In this document: in pieces, positions 1-15,000 of the stretch
How positions within the stretch are numbered: the first letter of the stretch is position 1
Layout: the number at the start of each line of letters is the position of its first letter
Origin: JANQOH01 sp965214495
GTDB taxonomy: Bacteria > Pseudomonadota > Alphaproteobacteria > UBA7887
NCBI GenBank assembly: GCA_965214495.1
Contig: OZ243958.1
Location: 434,001 to 498,000 of the forward strand
DNA length: 64,000 nt
Reading direction: 5' to 3'
Notes under the pieces: generated by a model
The model's input: only the letters and a program-made list of their open reading frames with translations
The model's database searches: none
Told to the model about the DNA's origin: nothing
Program-made: the position numbers and the translations under genes

Positions 1-1
1 C

Positions 2-3000
2 GTGACCCGCACGGGCAACCTCACGGTCGCGTCGAGCGCGAGCTACGCCTTCACCGACGGCACCGCGACGGGCGGCGGGACGGACTATACGGGGACCGGC
101 GGGACGGTCAGCTTCGCGGTGAACGAGACCTCGGCGACGATCCCCGTCACCATCGTTCAGGACACCATCGACGAAGACCCCGACGAAACCTTCACGGTGA
201 CGCTGAGCGTACCGAGCGGGGCGACGCTGGGGACGGCCAGCGCCGTCATCACGATTACCGATGACGACGATGCGCCGACGAGGGTGGTGCTGAGCCTGGA
301 CGGGGACCCGAACACCGCGGGCGAGCAGGCTTCGGTGGACGAGGGCGGCGGCGCGCAGACGGTGACCGTGAAGGCGTCGCTCGATGGTGGCACGACGCGG
401 GCCGAGGCCACGGTGGTGACCGTGACGGTGGCGGCGGACACGGCGACGGAGACGACCGACTACACGGCGACGGTGGCCGATCCGTTCGAGATCGAGATTC
501 CGGCGGCGACGGTGAGCGGGACGGGGACGTTCTCGATTATTCCGGTGGACGACAGCATCGACGACGACGCCGAGACGCTCTCGGTGACCGGAAGCACGGA
601 AGCCTCGGTGGGCCTTGCGGTGACGGGAGCGGACCTGACGATCGCGGACGACGACGAGGTCCCGGCGAAGCCTGCGAAATTCGCGGCGGCGGCGGGCAAC
701 GCGCAGGTGACGCTGAGTTGGGACGACCCCGGGGACAGCAGCATCGAGAAGTACCAAATCCGGCAGTGGGAGAGCGCCGACAGCGAACCCGCCACCTGGA
801 CCGACATCGCAAGCAGCGATGCCGACACGGTGAGCCACACCGTCACCGGGCTGACCAACGCCACCGAATACAGCTTCCGCATCCGGGCGGTGAACGCGAC
901 CGGCGACGGCGCGCAGTCCGACGCGGCGACGGCGACGCCGGCGGATGCCCCGGCAAAGCCGGCGAACTTCGCGGCGGCGGCCGGCAACGCGCAGGCGACG
1001 TTGAGTTGGGACGACCCGAGCGACAGCAGCATCGAGAAGTATCAGCTCCGGCAGTGGGCGAGCGCCGACAGCGAGCCTGCCACCTGGACCGACATTGCCG
1101 GCAGCGACGCCGACACGGTGAGCCACACCGTCACCGGGCTGACCAACGGGACAGCTTACAGCTTCAGGGTCCGGGCGGTGGGCGCGGGCGGCGACGGGGC
1201 GCAGTCGGACATCGCGACGGCCACGCCGGTCGCCGTCACGGGCGCCGATTCTTCACCGGCGCCCACGGTGGTCGGTGACGACATTACCGCCACCGTTGGC
1301 GGCACGAACGTGAAGTTGACGCTGCCGAGCGGCCATGGCGTGAGCGCCGTCACGTTTTCCGTGCCGACGCCGGCGGTCGCCGCACCCGACGGCGTGACCT
1401 TTGGCGACGATCCGGCTTATGTGGACATCGACCTCGGCACGGCGTCGCTCTCGTCGGACGCCGCGGTCTGCCTCGCCGAGCCGAGCGGGCTGTCGGGCAC
1501 GCTGGCGCTCTATCACCTCTCCGACGGCGGAACGGCGTGGACGGGGCTGGACGCCCCCGCCTCGACGCCGACCGGCTTCGTGTGCGGCGAGACGAGCGAT
1601 TTCTCCAGCTTCGTGGTGGGCAAGCAGGAGGCGACGCTCGCACTGTCGATCGTGGAGACGATCGAGCATGGCGGCGAGACGGTGCCGGGGGTGTCGGAGG
1701 GCGAGAGTGCGGATGTGGCGCTCGTGGTGACGGCGACGCTGAGCGCGCCGTTGGCGTCGGCGGTCGAGTTGACGCTGGAGGACGCCTCGGGGACCGGCGA
1801 CCGCGCGACGCTCGACGAAGACTGGTCGCTGCCGGAGGACCTGACGACGACGATCGAGGCGGGGGACACGACCGCCACCTGGACGGTCACGATCGTCCAC
1901 GACGCCGATGAGGAGTATAGCGAGACGTTCACGCTCCGGGCGACAGCCACCGCCCCGGCTCTGTCGGCGGATCTCGGGATCCGCATCGGGGACAACGACG
2001 ACGCGCCGGTGCTGGACCGGATCGAGAAGACGGCGGACGTGGATGAGGGCGACAGCGGCACGGGCGCCACCATCACGTTCACGGTGTATCTGACCGGTGC
2101 GACGGACAAGACCAGGCTCGAATACCTGTTCTCGCCGTACGGCGTGGACCCGAACCGGGCGACCTTCCTCCTCCCCTACGACACCTACACGGGGGCGGAG
2201 GACTACGCGCTGGAGACGGACACCCCGAACACGTGGGGGGTGCTGAAGTATGCGAAAGGACAGGCGAGCGCCGACATCGTATTCAGGGTGTTTCCCGACA
2301 CCGACGGCGAGCCGGACGAGCGGTTCTACGTCGCCGTCACGTCGGATTGGCAGGACTCCGAGGCGATCCGCCTGAACTCGGCTCCGGCCACCATTCGGAA
2401 CGACGACCTCTCCATGCTGAGCCTGTCCGCTGCGCCGAACCCGGTGGACGAGGACGACGGTCCGGCGGTGGTGACGGCGACGCTGAACGAGCCGGCGCCG
2501 GAGGGCGGGGTCACGGTGACGCTGGCCGAGGCGAAGGATGAAGACGACGAGCCGCTCGGCAGCGCCGCCCTCGACACCGACTGGTCGCTGCCGTCGCCGG
2601 CCACCATCTCCATCGCGGCGGGCGAGACGAGCGGCGAGGCGAACGTCGCCATCACCAACGACTCCCTGGACGAGCCGGACGAGACCATCGTCCTCACCGC
2701 CACCACCGGTGCGCCGCTGGACCTCACCGCGCCCGACCTCACCGTCACCATCGACGACGACGATCCCGAGCCCACCGCCTCCATCGCCATCACCGCCGAA
2801 GAGGCGAGCGTCACCGAGGGCACGGACTCCGAGGTGTCGGCCACCATCGGTCTCGACGCCGCCAGCGCGAGGAGGGTCAAGGTGGGCTGGTCGACGAACA
2901 GTGGCACGGCGAGGTCCGACTCGGACTACACCGGCTCGGGCAGCGTGCTGACGTTCGCACCGGGCGAGACGACGAAGACGGTCACGGTTCCCATCCTCGA

Positions 3001-6000
3001 CGACGACAAGTACGAGCCGGAGGTGGAGACGTTCACGATCTCTCTGGATCCCGATGTACCGAACTCGAATGCGCAGCTCCACGCGACCGATACGAGCGTC
3101 ACGGTGATGATCACCAGCGACGACGCGGCGCCGGTGATCGCGCTCGCGGCGCAGACGGTGGGCGAGGGTGCGGGGGCGACGACGCTGGCGGTGACGCGCA
3201 GCGGGGACGATCTGAGCGTGGCGTCGAGCGCGAGTTACACCTTCACCGACGGGACGGCGACGGGGAGCGGGACGGACTACACGGGGACGGACGGGACGGT
3301 GAGCTTTGCGGCCAACGAGACCGCGGCGACCATCCGCGTCACCATCGTGCAGGACACACGGTGGGAGGACCCCGACGAGACCTTCACGGTGACGTTGAGC
3401 GCGCCGAGCGGGGCGACGCTGGACCCGGAGACGCCGGTGACGATGACGATCACGGACGACGACGCGGAGCCGGTCGCGGTAAGCATTCCCGACGCGAACC
3501 TGCGCGCGGGGCTGGAGGCGGCGCTGGGCAAGAGCGCTGGCGACACGATTACGGACGCCGAGTTGGCGGGTCTGACGAAACTCGAAGTGGAGGCGGCGGA
3601 GGGAGCGGCCGAGAGCGCGAAGGTGAGCGACCTGACGGGGCTCGCTTACGCGGTCGGCCTGCGGACCCTGGACCTCACCCGCAACGCGCTCGAGAGCGAC
3701 GACCTGACCCACATCGCCGGGCTGAGCGCGCTGCGCAACCTGTTCCTGGAATACAACGCAATCAGCGACGTGTCGTCGCTGAAAGACCTGACGGGGTTGC
3801 GCGACCTGCGGCTATACGACAACGACGTCACGGACATCGAGCCGCTGGTGGAGAACACGGGGCTGGGCAGCGGAGACTCCGTCGATCTGCGCATCAACAG
3901 CCTCGATTACCCCTCGGTCAACACTCACGTGCCTGCTCTGACGGGCCGGGGGGTGACGGTGAATTTCTTTGACCGGACGCCGACGACGCTGACGGTCGTC
4001 TCCGGCGACGATCAGGCGGGTCCGGGGGGCGAGGCGCTGGCGGCTCCGTTCGTGGTGCGAGTGGATGACGAGGACGGGGACCCGTTCGAGGGCGTGCCGG
4101 TGACGTTCACGGTCACCGCGGGCGGGGGGACGCTGGACGACGAGACCGACACCGAGACCCCGGTGGTCGTCGCGACGGACGCCGCGGGCGAGGCGGAGGC
4201 GACCCTGACCCCGGGCACGACCGTCGAGACCAACACGGTTCAGGTGACGGCGGCGGAGATCGCGGACGCCGCGACCTTGACCGCGACGACGAACGACGTG
4301 CCGACGCTATCCATCGCCGACCAGACGGTGGCCGAGGGTGCGGGGAGCACGACGCTGACGGTGACGCGGACGGGCGATCTCAGCGGGACCTCGAGCGCGA
4401 ACTACGCCTTCGCCGACGGCACCGCGACGGGCAGCGGGACCGACTACACGGGGACGAGCGGGACGGTGACCTTCGCGGCCACCGAGGGCAGCAAGACCAT
4501 TCCCGTCACCATCGTTCAGGACACGATCGACGAAGGCGCGAGTGAAGCGTTCACGGTGAGTCTGAGCAGTCCGAGCGGCGCGATTCTGGGCGATGCGGAG
4601 GCCGCGATCAGCATCGCCGACGACGACACGCGGGGCGTCACGGCGAGCGAGTCGGCGCTGACGATGACCGAGGCGGACGGGACGGGGGCCAGCTACACGG
4701 TGGTGCTCGATTCGCAGCCGACGGACGATGTGACGGTGGCCATCGGCATCGAGGACGGCTCCGGCAACCTGCTGACCGACCACGACCTGACCATCGGCCC
4801 GTCGGCGACGCTGACCTTCACGACAAGCGATTGGGCGACGGCGCAGACGGTGACTGTGACGGCCGGGGAAGACACGGACACGACGACCGACACGGCGACG
4901 CTGACGCATGCTCCGACCGGCGCCGACTACACGGGGGTGACCGGCCCGGAGGTGACGGTCACGGTCACCGACGACGATTTCACCGTCACGGGCGCCGATT
5001 CTTCGCCGGCGCCCACGGTGGTCGGTGACGACGTTACCGCCACGGTCGGCGGCACGAACGTGAAGTTGACGCTGCCGAGCGGTCACGGCGTGGGCGCCGT
5101 CACCTTTTCCGTGCCGACGCCGACGGTCGCCGCACCCGCCGGCGTGACCTTTGGGGACGATCCGGCCTATGTGGACATCGACCTGGGCACGGCGATGCTC
5201 TCGTCGGACGCCACGGTTTGCCTCGCCGAGCCGAGCGGGCTGTCGGGCACGCTCGAGCTCTATCACCTCTCCGACGGCGGAACGGCGTGGACGGGGCTGG
5301 ACGCCCCCGCCTCGACGCCGACCGGCTTCGTGTGCGGCGAGACGAGCGATTTTTCGAGCTTCGTGGTGGGCAAGCAGGACGAGGAAGAGGAGCTGACGCC
5401 GGGTCAGGTGACGGGGCTGAGCGCGACGCGGGCGTCTTTCGGCGCCGGGCGCTTTGTGGACCTGAGCTGGACGGCGCCGGCCGACGGCGGCGCGGTGGTG
5501 TCCTACGAAGTGCAGTCGCGGCGCGGGACGAGCGGCGAGTGGACCACCGCTGCGAGCGACGTCGAGGGAACCGCCTATCGCGCGGTAGGGATAAGCTTCG
5601 CCTATTATGAATACCGGGTGCGGGCGCTGAACGCCCACGGCGCCGGGGAGTGGTCGGAGGAGGCCACGGTCGGCACGCCGCCGCCTCAGGAGCCGGGCGC
5701 GCCGCAGAACCTCGCAGCGACGGTGAACAGCTCCAGCCGGGTCACGCTCGTCTGGGTCGCGCCCACGGAGACCTACGGTAACGGCGATCCGATCCCGGTC
5801 ACCGGCTACGTGATCGAGCGCGCCACCGGCGACGAGGGCGCCTTCCACAGCGTCGAGAACAACCATGCCGCCAGCCCTTATGTGGACACGGGGCTGACAG
5901 CGGGCACGCGATACCGGTGGCAGGTGATAGCGTTCAACGACGCCGGCTTCAGCAATGAGTCGAACGTGGTAGCCGCGACGACGACCGCGAATCAGGCGCC

Positions 6001-9000
6001 GACGGGTTCCGTGACGATTACCGGCACGGCGACGCAGGGCGAGACGCTGACGGCGGACACCTCCGGCATCGCGGACCCGGACGGTCTCGGGACCTTCGCC
6101 TGGCAGTGGCATCGCGACGGCGCGGATATCTCCGAGGCGACGGGGTCGACCTACGATCTGGTGCAGGCCGACGTGGGTGCGGCGATCACGGTGACGGTGA
6201 GTTGGACCGACGGCGGCAATACGGCGGAGTCGCTGACCTCGACCGCCACGGCGGCGGTGACGAACGTGAACGACGCACCGACCGGTGCGGTGACGATCAC
6301 GGGCACGGCGACACAGGGCGAGACGCTGACGGCGGACACTTCCGGCATCGCGGACGCGGACGGTCTCGGGACGTTCTCCTACCAGTGGAAGCGCGACGGC
6401 ACGGACATCCCCGGCGCGACGGCCTCCACTTACACGCTGGCGCAGGCCGATGTGGGTGCGGCGATCGCGGTGACGGTGAGTTGGACCGACGGCGGCAATA
6501 CGGTGGAGTCGTTGACCTCGGCCGCCACGGCGGCGGTGGCCGCCGCCGCCGCCGACGACGGGCCGTACGGGTTCACGCTTTCTGTGGATCAGGCTTCGAT
6601 CCCGGAGGGATCGACGACGACGGTGAGGGTGACGGCGGAGCTTGACACGGACGATCCGACGGCGGTTGCGCCTGCGGACATCGTCCTCACGCTGGGGGTG
6701 GTGGATTTGTCGGCGGCGTTGGACACGGACTACGAGCTTCCTGCGACGTTGCCGACGTTGACGATCTCGTCCGGGTCTCGCGTCGGCAGCGTGGATATTG
6801 CGGTGACGGCGCTTCGCGATGCGGGCGACGATGTGCGCCAGTTCAACTTCGTGGTGGAGAGCTTCGCGGTGACGGGGGGCTTGACGCTGACCGCGCCGGA
6901 CGGTGTGGAGACGGCGGCGAGCGGGTCGGCGACGGTGAGTATCGCGCCGACGGCGTCGCTTCCGGTGCTGACGCTGGATACGGGCAATCCTGCGGTTGCG
7001 ACGCGTGAGGGTGACGTGGAGGGTCGCCCGGTGACGCTGTCGGTGTCGCCTGCGGCGTCGGAGGCGCTGTCGGTGTCGATGGGCGTGGCGGCCGTTCCGT
7101 CGGGGAGCGTGGTGTGGTGCGTGGGCGCGGCAGCGGACTGCGTGGAGGATTGGGACCATGACGGGGATGGGGACACCGACCCCATTCGCCGGGTCAGGAC
7201 GCCGGACAACGAGCAGGAGACGCACGAGGTCACGATCCCGGCGGCCGCGTCGCAGGCGACCTTCCATGTGTTTGCGGCGCATGACGACGACGCGCAGGAC
7301 GGCGCGGTGAGGCTAACGGTGAACGAGGCGTCCTCGACGCTGGGGGCGACGGCGCTTTCGGAGGCGATCTCCGACGGCGAGTTCGGGAGCGTGGTGGAGA
7401 CGCGCAACGCGGTGTCTGTGGAGGACGACGATGAGGCGCTGGCGTGGTCGGGGACGGTGGGCGACCAGTGGTATCGGCAGGGTGTGGCGATCGCGAGCTT
7501 GAGGCTGCCCGCGGCGACGGGGGGCGTGGGCGCGATTACCTACACGCTGGAGCCGGCGCAGGGGCAGGCGTTCCCGCCGGGTCTGGGCTTTGCGGCCGGC
7601 TCGCGCACGCTCTCGGGGACGCCGGAGGCGGGGGGCGTCTGGACGCTGACCTATGCGGCGACCGACGGGGTGAGCACGGTCACGGACGAGATCAAGGTGA
7701 CGGTGGCGGGCGCGGTGTTCGCGGGTGCGGACGATGTAGCGGTGACCGAGGAGGGGGCGACGGACAGCTACACGGTGGCGCTGGCGACGCCGCCGAGAGG
7801 TTCGACGCCGGTGACGGTGACGGTGACGGTGGTGCGGGGCGACGCGGAGGCGGTCGTCGATACCGATGCGGACGCGGCGGGTTCGCAGAACACGCTGACT
7901 TTCACGCACGGCAACTGGGCGACGGCGCAGACGGTGACGGTGTCGGCGGGTGCGGACGCCGACGCCGACGACGAGCAGGCGGTGCTCGGCCACGGCTTTG
8001 CGGGGTTTGGCTACGCCGGCGTGACGGTTGCCGATGTGACGGTGGCGGTTGCCGACGACGACACGGCGGGGGCGGTGTTCGCGCCGTCGGCGCTGCCGTC
8101 GCTGACCGAGGGAGGATCGACGGACTACACGGTGGCGCTGGCGACGCGGCCGCCGGGCCCGGTGACGGTGCTGATCGCGAGCGACAACGCCGACGTGACG
8201 GTGTCGCCGGCGTCGCTGGCGTTCGCGGTGGACGGTTGGGCCACCGCGCAGAGGGTGACGGTGACGGCGGGGCAGGACGCCGACGCTGCGGATGACGCGG
8301 CGGTGCTGAGGCACTCGTTCAGCGGGCAGTATGGGGCGGCGACGCAGGGGCTGGCGGTGTCGGTGACCGACGACGACACGGCGGGTCTGGCGTTCGACCC
8401 GGCATTGCTGGAGCTGTCCGAGGGCGGGACGGGGCAATACACGGTGGCGCTGGCGACGCAGCCGGCGGGTCCGGTGACGGTGACGGTGACGAGCGGCGAC
8501 ACGGCGGCGGCGACGGTGTCTCCCGGCGAGCTCACCTTCACGACCGCCGATTGGGACACGGCGCAGACGGTGACGGTGACGGCGGTCGAGGACGACGACG
8601 CGCAGGACGAGACGGTCTCGCTCGACCATGCGGTCACGGGTTATGCCGGCGTAGCCTCGGCGTCGTTGCTGGTTGCGGTGGCCGACGACGAGACCGCGGG
8701 CGTCACCCTGGACACTTCGGGGCTGGCCGGGTTCGGGGAAGGCGGCGATGCGACCTGGACGGTCGTGCTTGACACGCTGCCGAGTGCGTCGGTGACGGTG
8801 ACGCTGGAGTTGACCGGCGACGGCGACCTGTCGGTGGATCGGACGGCGCTGAACTTCACGACGGGCAATTGGGACACGCCGCAGACGGTGACGGTGAGCG
8901 CGGCGCAGGACGCCGACCTGACGGACGATACCGGACAGGTCGTCCATACCGCCGCCGGGGCGTCGGAATATGCCGGGCTGGAGGCGACGGCGGCGCTGAG

Positions 9001-12000
9001 CGCGGCGGACGACGACAGTGCGGCGCTGGTGCTGAGCGCGAGCGCGCTGACGCTGCTGGAGGGCGGCGACGGGCAGTCGTGGACGGTGAAGCTGAACGCG
9101 CAGCCCTCGGGCGCCGTGCGCGTCGCCATCGCCAGCGACAATGCGGACGTGACGGTGAGCACGGCGGTGCTGGCCTTCACGACGAGCGACTGGAACAGCG
9201 CGCAGACGGTGACGGCGCGCGCGGCGCACGACTCCGACGCGACGAACGACACGGGGGTGACGCTGACCCACACCGCCCACACCGCTGCCGTGGGCGGCTT
9301 CGACGGGGTGACGGCGGCGCTGTCGGCGTCGGTGACGGACCGGGCGCCGTCTCTGGCGATCGGCGCGGCGTCGGTGTCGCCGTCCGAGGGCGGGCAGGCG
9401 TCCTACACGGTGAAGCTGGGGACGCGGCCGTCGGCGACGGTGTATGTGGCGGTGGGGCACAGCGGCGACGCCGACATCCAGGCTGCCCCGGCGAGCCTGG
9501 AGTTCCGGCCCGACGACTGGAACGCGGCGCAGACGGTGACGGTGCGCGCGGCGCAGGACGCCGACTTCGTGGACGACGCGGCGGTGCTGACGCACACGGC
9601 GAGCGGCGGCGCCTATGCGGGTCTGGCCGGCGAGAACGTGGCGGTGAGCGTGACGGACGACGACGCGCCGGGTGTGTCGGTGGCGGGTTCGACGACCGAC
9701 GACGCGTCGGTGACGGTGGCTGAGGGGGCGGCGGAGTCGGCGTTCTACAGCGTGGTCCTGACGGCGCAGCCGACGGACGCGGTGACGGTGTCGGTCTCGA
9801 AGAGCGGCGGTGCGCGGGTCGTGGCGCTTCCGTCGTCTCTGAAGTTCACGCCGGCGACGTGGAACATCGCGCAGCAGGTGGGGGTGTTTGCGCGCGCCGA
9901 CGCGAACGGGGTGGACGAGACGGCGGTGCTGAGCCACAGCGCGTCGGGCGGCGGCTATGGCGGGGTGGACATCCCGTCGGTGGATGTGTCGGTGACCGAC
10001 GACGACACGCCGGCGCTGACCTTCGCGCCCTCGGCGTTGGCGTTCGACGAAGGCGGCGAGAGCGCATACGAGGTGAGCCTTGCGACGAAGCCGACGGTGT
10101 CGGTGACGGTGTCGGTGTCGAGCGACAACGACGAGGTGACGGTGGACACCGACCCGGACACGGCGGGCGAACAGGACAGGCTGACCTTCACGGCGAGCGA
10201 CTGGGATACGGCGCAGACGGTGACGGTTCGGGCGACGCCGGACGCGGACGCGGCGGACGACACCGCGGTGCTGTCCCACGACGCCGGCGGGGGCGAGTAT
10301 GAGGACGTGTCGGGCGATGTGTCGGTGAGCGTGACCGACGGGATCGTCCCCGGGGTGGTGGTGAGCGCGACGGAACTCGATGTTGCTGAGGGCGGGACGG
10401 GGACCTGGACGGTGCGTCTTGCGACGCCGCCTTCGGGCACGGTGACGGTGACCGTGTCGAGCGACAATGCCGATGTCACGCTTGGGCAGGCGGCGGCGGA
10501 CGGGACGCGGAGCCTGACGTTCAACGCGAACAACTGGTCGAGCGCGCGCGAGGTGCGGGTTCGGGCGGCGCAGGACGACGATGCGGTGGACGACACGGCG
10601 ATGCTGTCTCATGCGGTGTCGGGCTACGGTTCGGTGACGAGCGGTCCCGCTGTGACGGTGACGGTGACCGACAACGACGAGGCGGGGGTGACGATCTCGC
10701 CGCTGGCGCTGGATCTGACGGAGGATGCGTCCGGCGGCGGCAACGAGGGTTCCTACACGGTGGTTCTCGACTCGCAGCCGACGGCGCCGGTGACGGTGAC
10801 GGTGGCGAGCGACAACGCCGATGTGACGGTGTCGCCGGCGAGCCTGAGCTTCACGACGACCGACTGGGCGACGCCGCAGGAGGTGGCGGTGACGGCGGCG
10901 CAGGACGCCGACGCGGCGGACGACACGGCGGTTCTGTCCCATGCGGTGTCCGGCTACGGGGCCGGCGACGAGGCGGTGACGACCGGCCCCGCAGTGTCGG
11001 TGAGCGTGACGGACGACGACACGGCGGCGCTCGTGTTGTCGGTGTCGTCGCTGTCGTTCGAGGAGGGCGGCGCGGCGCAGGACTACACCGTGGCGCTGGC
11101 GACGCAGCCGACGGCGACGGTGACGGTGGCGGTGACGAGCGACAACGCCGACGTGACGGTCGCGCCGGCGAGACTGACCTTCACGACGGGCAATTGGGCG
11201 ACGGCGCAGACGGTGACGGTGACGGCGGCGGCGGACGCCGACGCGGCGGACGACACGGCGGTGTTGAGCCACGCGGCGAGCGGCGGCTATGACGAGGCGG
11301 CGGGTTCGGTATCGGTATCGGTGACCGACGACGACGCGGCGCTGGTGGTGAGCGCGACCGAGGTGTCGGTGTCGGAGGGCGGCGTGGCGTCGTGGACGGT
11401 GAAGCTGGCGGCGGCGCCGAGCGGCCCGGTGATGGTGGCGGTCGAGCGCAGCGGCGACAGCGACGTTGCGTTCTCGCGGACGAGCCTCGAGTTCACGACG
11501 CTGAACTGGGACTACGAGAAGGTGGTGACGGTCGAGCCGGCGCAGGATGCGGACGCGGTGGACGATGTGGCGACCTTCACCCACACCGCCTCCGGCGGCG
11601 AATACGACGATGTCGCGCCGGTGGACGTGACGGTGACGGTGGACGACGACGAGACGCCGCCGGTTACGGGTGTGACGGTGAGCGCGACCGCAGTGGCCGT
11701 GGATGAGGGCGGTTCGGGCAGCTATACGGTGGTTCTCGACTCGCAGCCGACCGGGACGGTGACGGTGACGAGCGGCAACGCCGACGTGACGGCGGCGCCG
11801 GCGAGCCTGGCCTTCACGACGAGCGACTGGGATACGGCGCAGACGGTGACGGTGAGCGCGGCGCAGGACGCCGACCACGCCGACGACGCGGCGGCGCTGA
11901 CGCACGGGGTGAGCGGCTACGGGACGGTGACGGCCGGCCCCGACGTGTCGGTGTCGGTGACGGACGACGACGCGCCGGCGCTGGTCCTCTCGGCGTCGAG

Positions 12001-15000
12001 CCTGACGGTGGCCGAGGGGAGCACGGCCAACTACACGGTGGCGCTGGCGACGCAGCCGGCCGGGACGGTGAGCGTCGGCATCGCGAGCCGCGGCAGCGAC
12101 GGCGATGTGACGGTGGCCCCGGCGAGCCTGACCTTCACCGCGAGCGACTGGAACAGTGCGCAGACGGTGACGGTGAGCGCCGCGCAGGACGACGACGGCA
12201 TCGCCGAGCGGGCGACGCTGCGCCACCGGGTTGAGGGGTATGGCCCCGTCGTGTTCTCGGAGACCCTCGTGGTGGATGTGACCGAGGCCGACGCCGACGC
12301 GGTGGTGGTTACGGCGGACGACCCGCTGGCGGTGGCCGAAGGCGGCGAGGCGGCCTACACGGTGAAGCTCGCGACGCGGCCTGCCGGCGGGGCGGAGGTG
12401 ACGGTGACGCCGGGCGTGAGCGGCGACGCCTCGGTGACGGTGTCGCCGTCTGTGCTGACCTTCACCACCGGCGACTGGAACGTGGCGCAGACGGTGACGG
12501 TGAGCGCGGCCGAGGACGACGACGGCGAGAGCGGCGCGGCGACCGTGAGCCACGCGGTCGCGGGCTACGGCAGCGTCGAGACGGGGCCGGACGTCCCGGT
12601 GACGGTGACGGACGACGACGCGCCGGGCGTCCTGGTGAACGGTTCGACAAGCGACGCGACGCTGGAGGTGACCGAGGGCGCGTCCGGCTCCTACACGGTG
12701 AGGCTGTCGTCGCAGCCGTCGGGCGCGGTGACGGTGACGGTGACGAGCGACGATACCGGCGTGACGGTCGATACCGACGCCGGCACGACCGGCGCTCAGG
12801 ACGAGCTCACCTTCACGACGAGCGACTGGGACACGGCGCAGACGGTGACCGTGAGCGCCGCCGAGGACGACGACCACACCGGCGAAACGGCGACGCTGAC
12901 GCACGCGGTGAGCGGCTACGGTTCGATATCCGGCGGCCCCGAAGTGTCGGTGAGCGTGACCGACGACGACACGCCCGCGCTGGTGCTGTCGCTGTCGTCG
13001 CTGTCGTTCGACGAAGGCGATGCGGCGCAGGACTACACCGTGGCGCTGGCGACGCAGCCGAGCGGCACGGTGACCGTGACGGTGACGAGCGACAACGCCG
13101 ACATAACGGTCTCGCCGTCGAGCCTGAGCTTCACGACGACCGACTGGAACACCGCGCAGACGGTGACGGTGAGTGCGGCCTCGGACGACGGCGTAGCGGA
13201 CGATACGGCGACCTTGACGCACAGCGCGAGCGGCGGCGGCTATGGCGGGGTGAGCGCAGCGGTGTCGGTGTCGGTGACCGACCACGACGCGGCGCTGGTG
13301 CTGGGCGCCGCAGGGCTGACGGTGGCCGAGGGCGGCTCGGACGGCTACACGGTGGCGCTCGCCGCGCGGCCGAGCGGGACGGTGACGGTGACGGTCGCGG
13401 TCACCGGCGACGTCGACATAACGGTCTCGCCGTCGAGCCTGAGCTTCACGACGAGCGACTGGAACGTGGCGCAGACGGTGACGGTGAGCGCGGGCGAGGA
13501 CGACGATGGCGCCGACGGCGTGGCGTTCGTCCACCACCACGTCGCCAGCGGCGGCTATGACGGTCTCGCGCCGGTCACGATAGGGGTGACGGAGAGCGAC
13601 GACGACGGCGGCCTGACCTTCGGCAAGACCGCGGTGGAGAATCTGGCCGAGGGCGGTTCGGACACCTACACGGTGGCGCTGGGCGTGCAGCCGGGCGGCA
13701 ATGTCGAGGTGGCGATCGCCCACAGCGGCGACGGCTCGATCGCCGCCAGCCCGACCGTGCTGCGCTTCACCGCCTCCGACTGGAACGTGGCGCAGACGGT
13801 GACGGTGAACGCGGCGCAGGACGCCGACGGCGAGGACGACGAGGCGGTGCTGACCCACACCGCTTCCGGCAGCTTCTATGACGGCGCCGGGGACGTCACG
13901 GTGACGGTCGCCGACGACGAGACGCCGGGGGTGACGGTGACGCCGACGGGCCTGAGCCTGAGCGAGGGCGGTGAGGCGAGCTACACGGTGAAGCTGGACA
14001 CGCAGCCGCTGCAAACGGCGACGGTGACGGTGTCCGCGACCGGCGACGCCGACATCGGCTTCGACACCGAGGCCGCCACCGCCGGCGACCAGACGACGCT
14101 GAGCTTCACCGCGACCGACTGGAGCGTGGCGCAGACGGTGACGGTGCGCTCGGCGCGCGACGCCGACACGGCCGACGACGCGGCGACGCTGACGCACACG
14201 GTCGCGGACTACGACAGCGGCGACGCGTCCGGCGTTCATCCGGTGACGGTGACGGTGACCGACGACACGCGGGCGCTGGTCTTCTCGTTGTCGGCGCTGG
14301 AGATCGACGAGGGCGGGTCGGGTTCCTACACGGTGCGGCTGGCCAACGGGCCGCCGACCGGGTCGGTCGTCGTGGCGATCGCGAGCGACGACGCCGACGT
14401 GTGGACGGTGCAGAAGAACCTGGTCTTCACGACCGCGAACTGGGAGACGGCGCAGACGGTCGCGGTGCAGGCGGGCGAGGACGCCGACGCGGAGGCCGAC
14501 GAGGCCGCTCTGACGCACACCGCGAGCGGCGGCGGCTTCGACGGCGTGACCGGGGTCGTGACCGTCGCCGTGGCCGACAACGACACGCTGCCGGCGGCGC
14601 CGGCCGACTTCACGGCGACGCCGCGGGACGGCGAGGTCGCGCTGAGCTGGGACGCCCCCGCGCCGGCGGACGCGGTGACCGGCTACGAGTGGCGCCGGGA
14701 CGGCGGCTCGTGGACCGCCATCGCGAACAGCGCCGACCTGACGAGCCACACGGTCACCGGGCTGACCAACGGGACTGCCTACAGCTTCGGTCTGCGGGCG
14801 GTGAACGCCAGCGGCGCCGGGGCGGCAGCGACCGCGACCGCGACGCCGCAGCCGAAGCCGGGACAGGTGACGGGGGTTGACCGCGATGCGGGCGAGCTTC
14901 GGCGCCGGGCGCTTCGTGGACCTGGCCTGGACGGCGCCGGCCAACGGCGGCGCGGTGGCGTCTTACGAAGTGCAGTCGCGGCGCGGGACGAGCGGGGAGT

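Noticed and set aside
14872..14876. Homopolymer phase-variation or programmed frameshift site.
   Set aside because: Runs of five or six G are shorter than usual contingency tracts, and no slippery heptamer with a downstream structure was recognised; reported only as a frameshift.
7313..14944. A 2543-residue open frame on the minus strand across the adhesin repeats.
   Set aside because: It is the antisense of GC-rich tandem repeats, is rich in Arg and His with no domain pattern, and exists because stop codons are rare in this composition.
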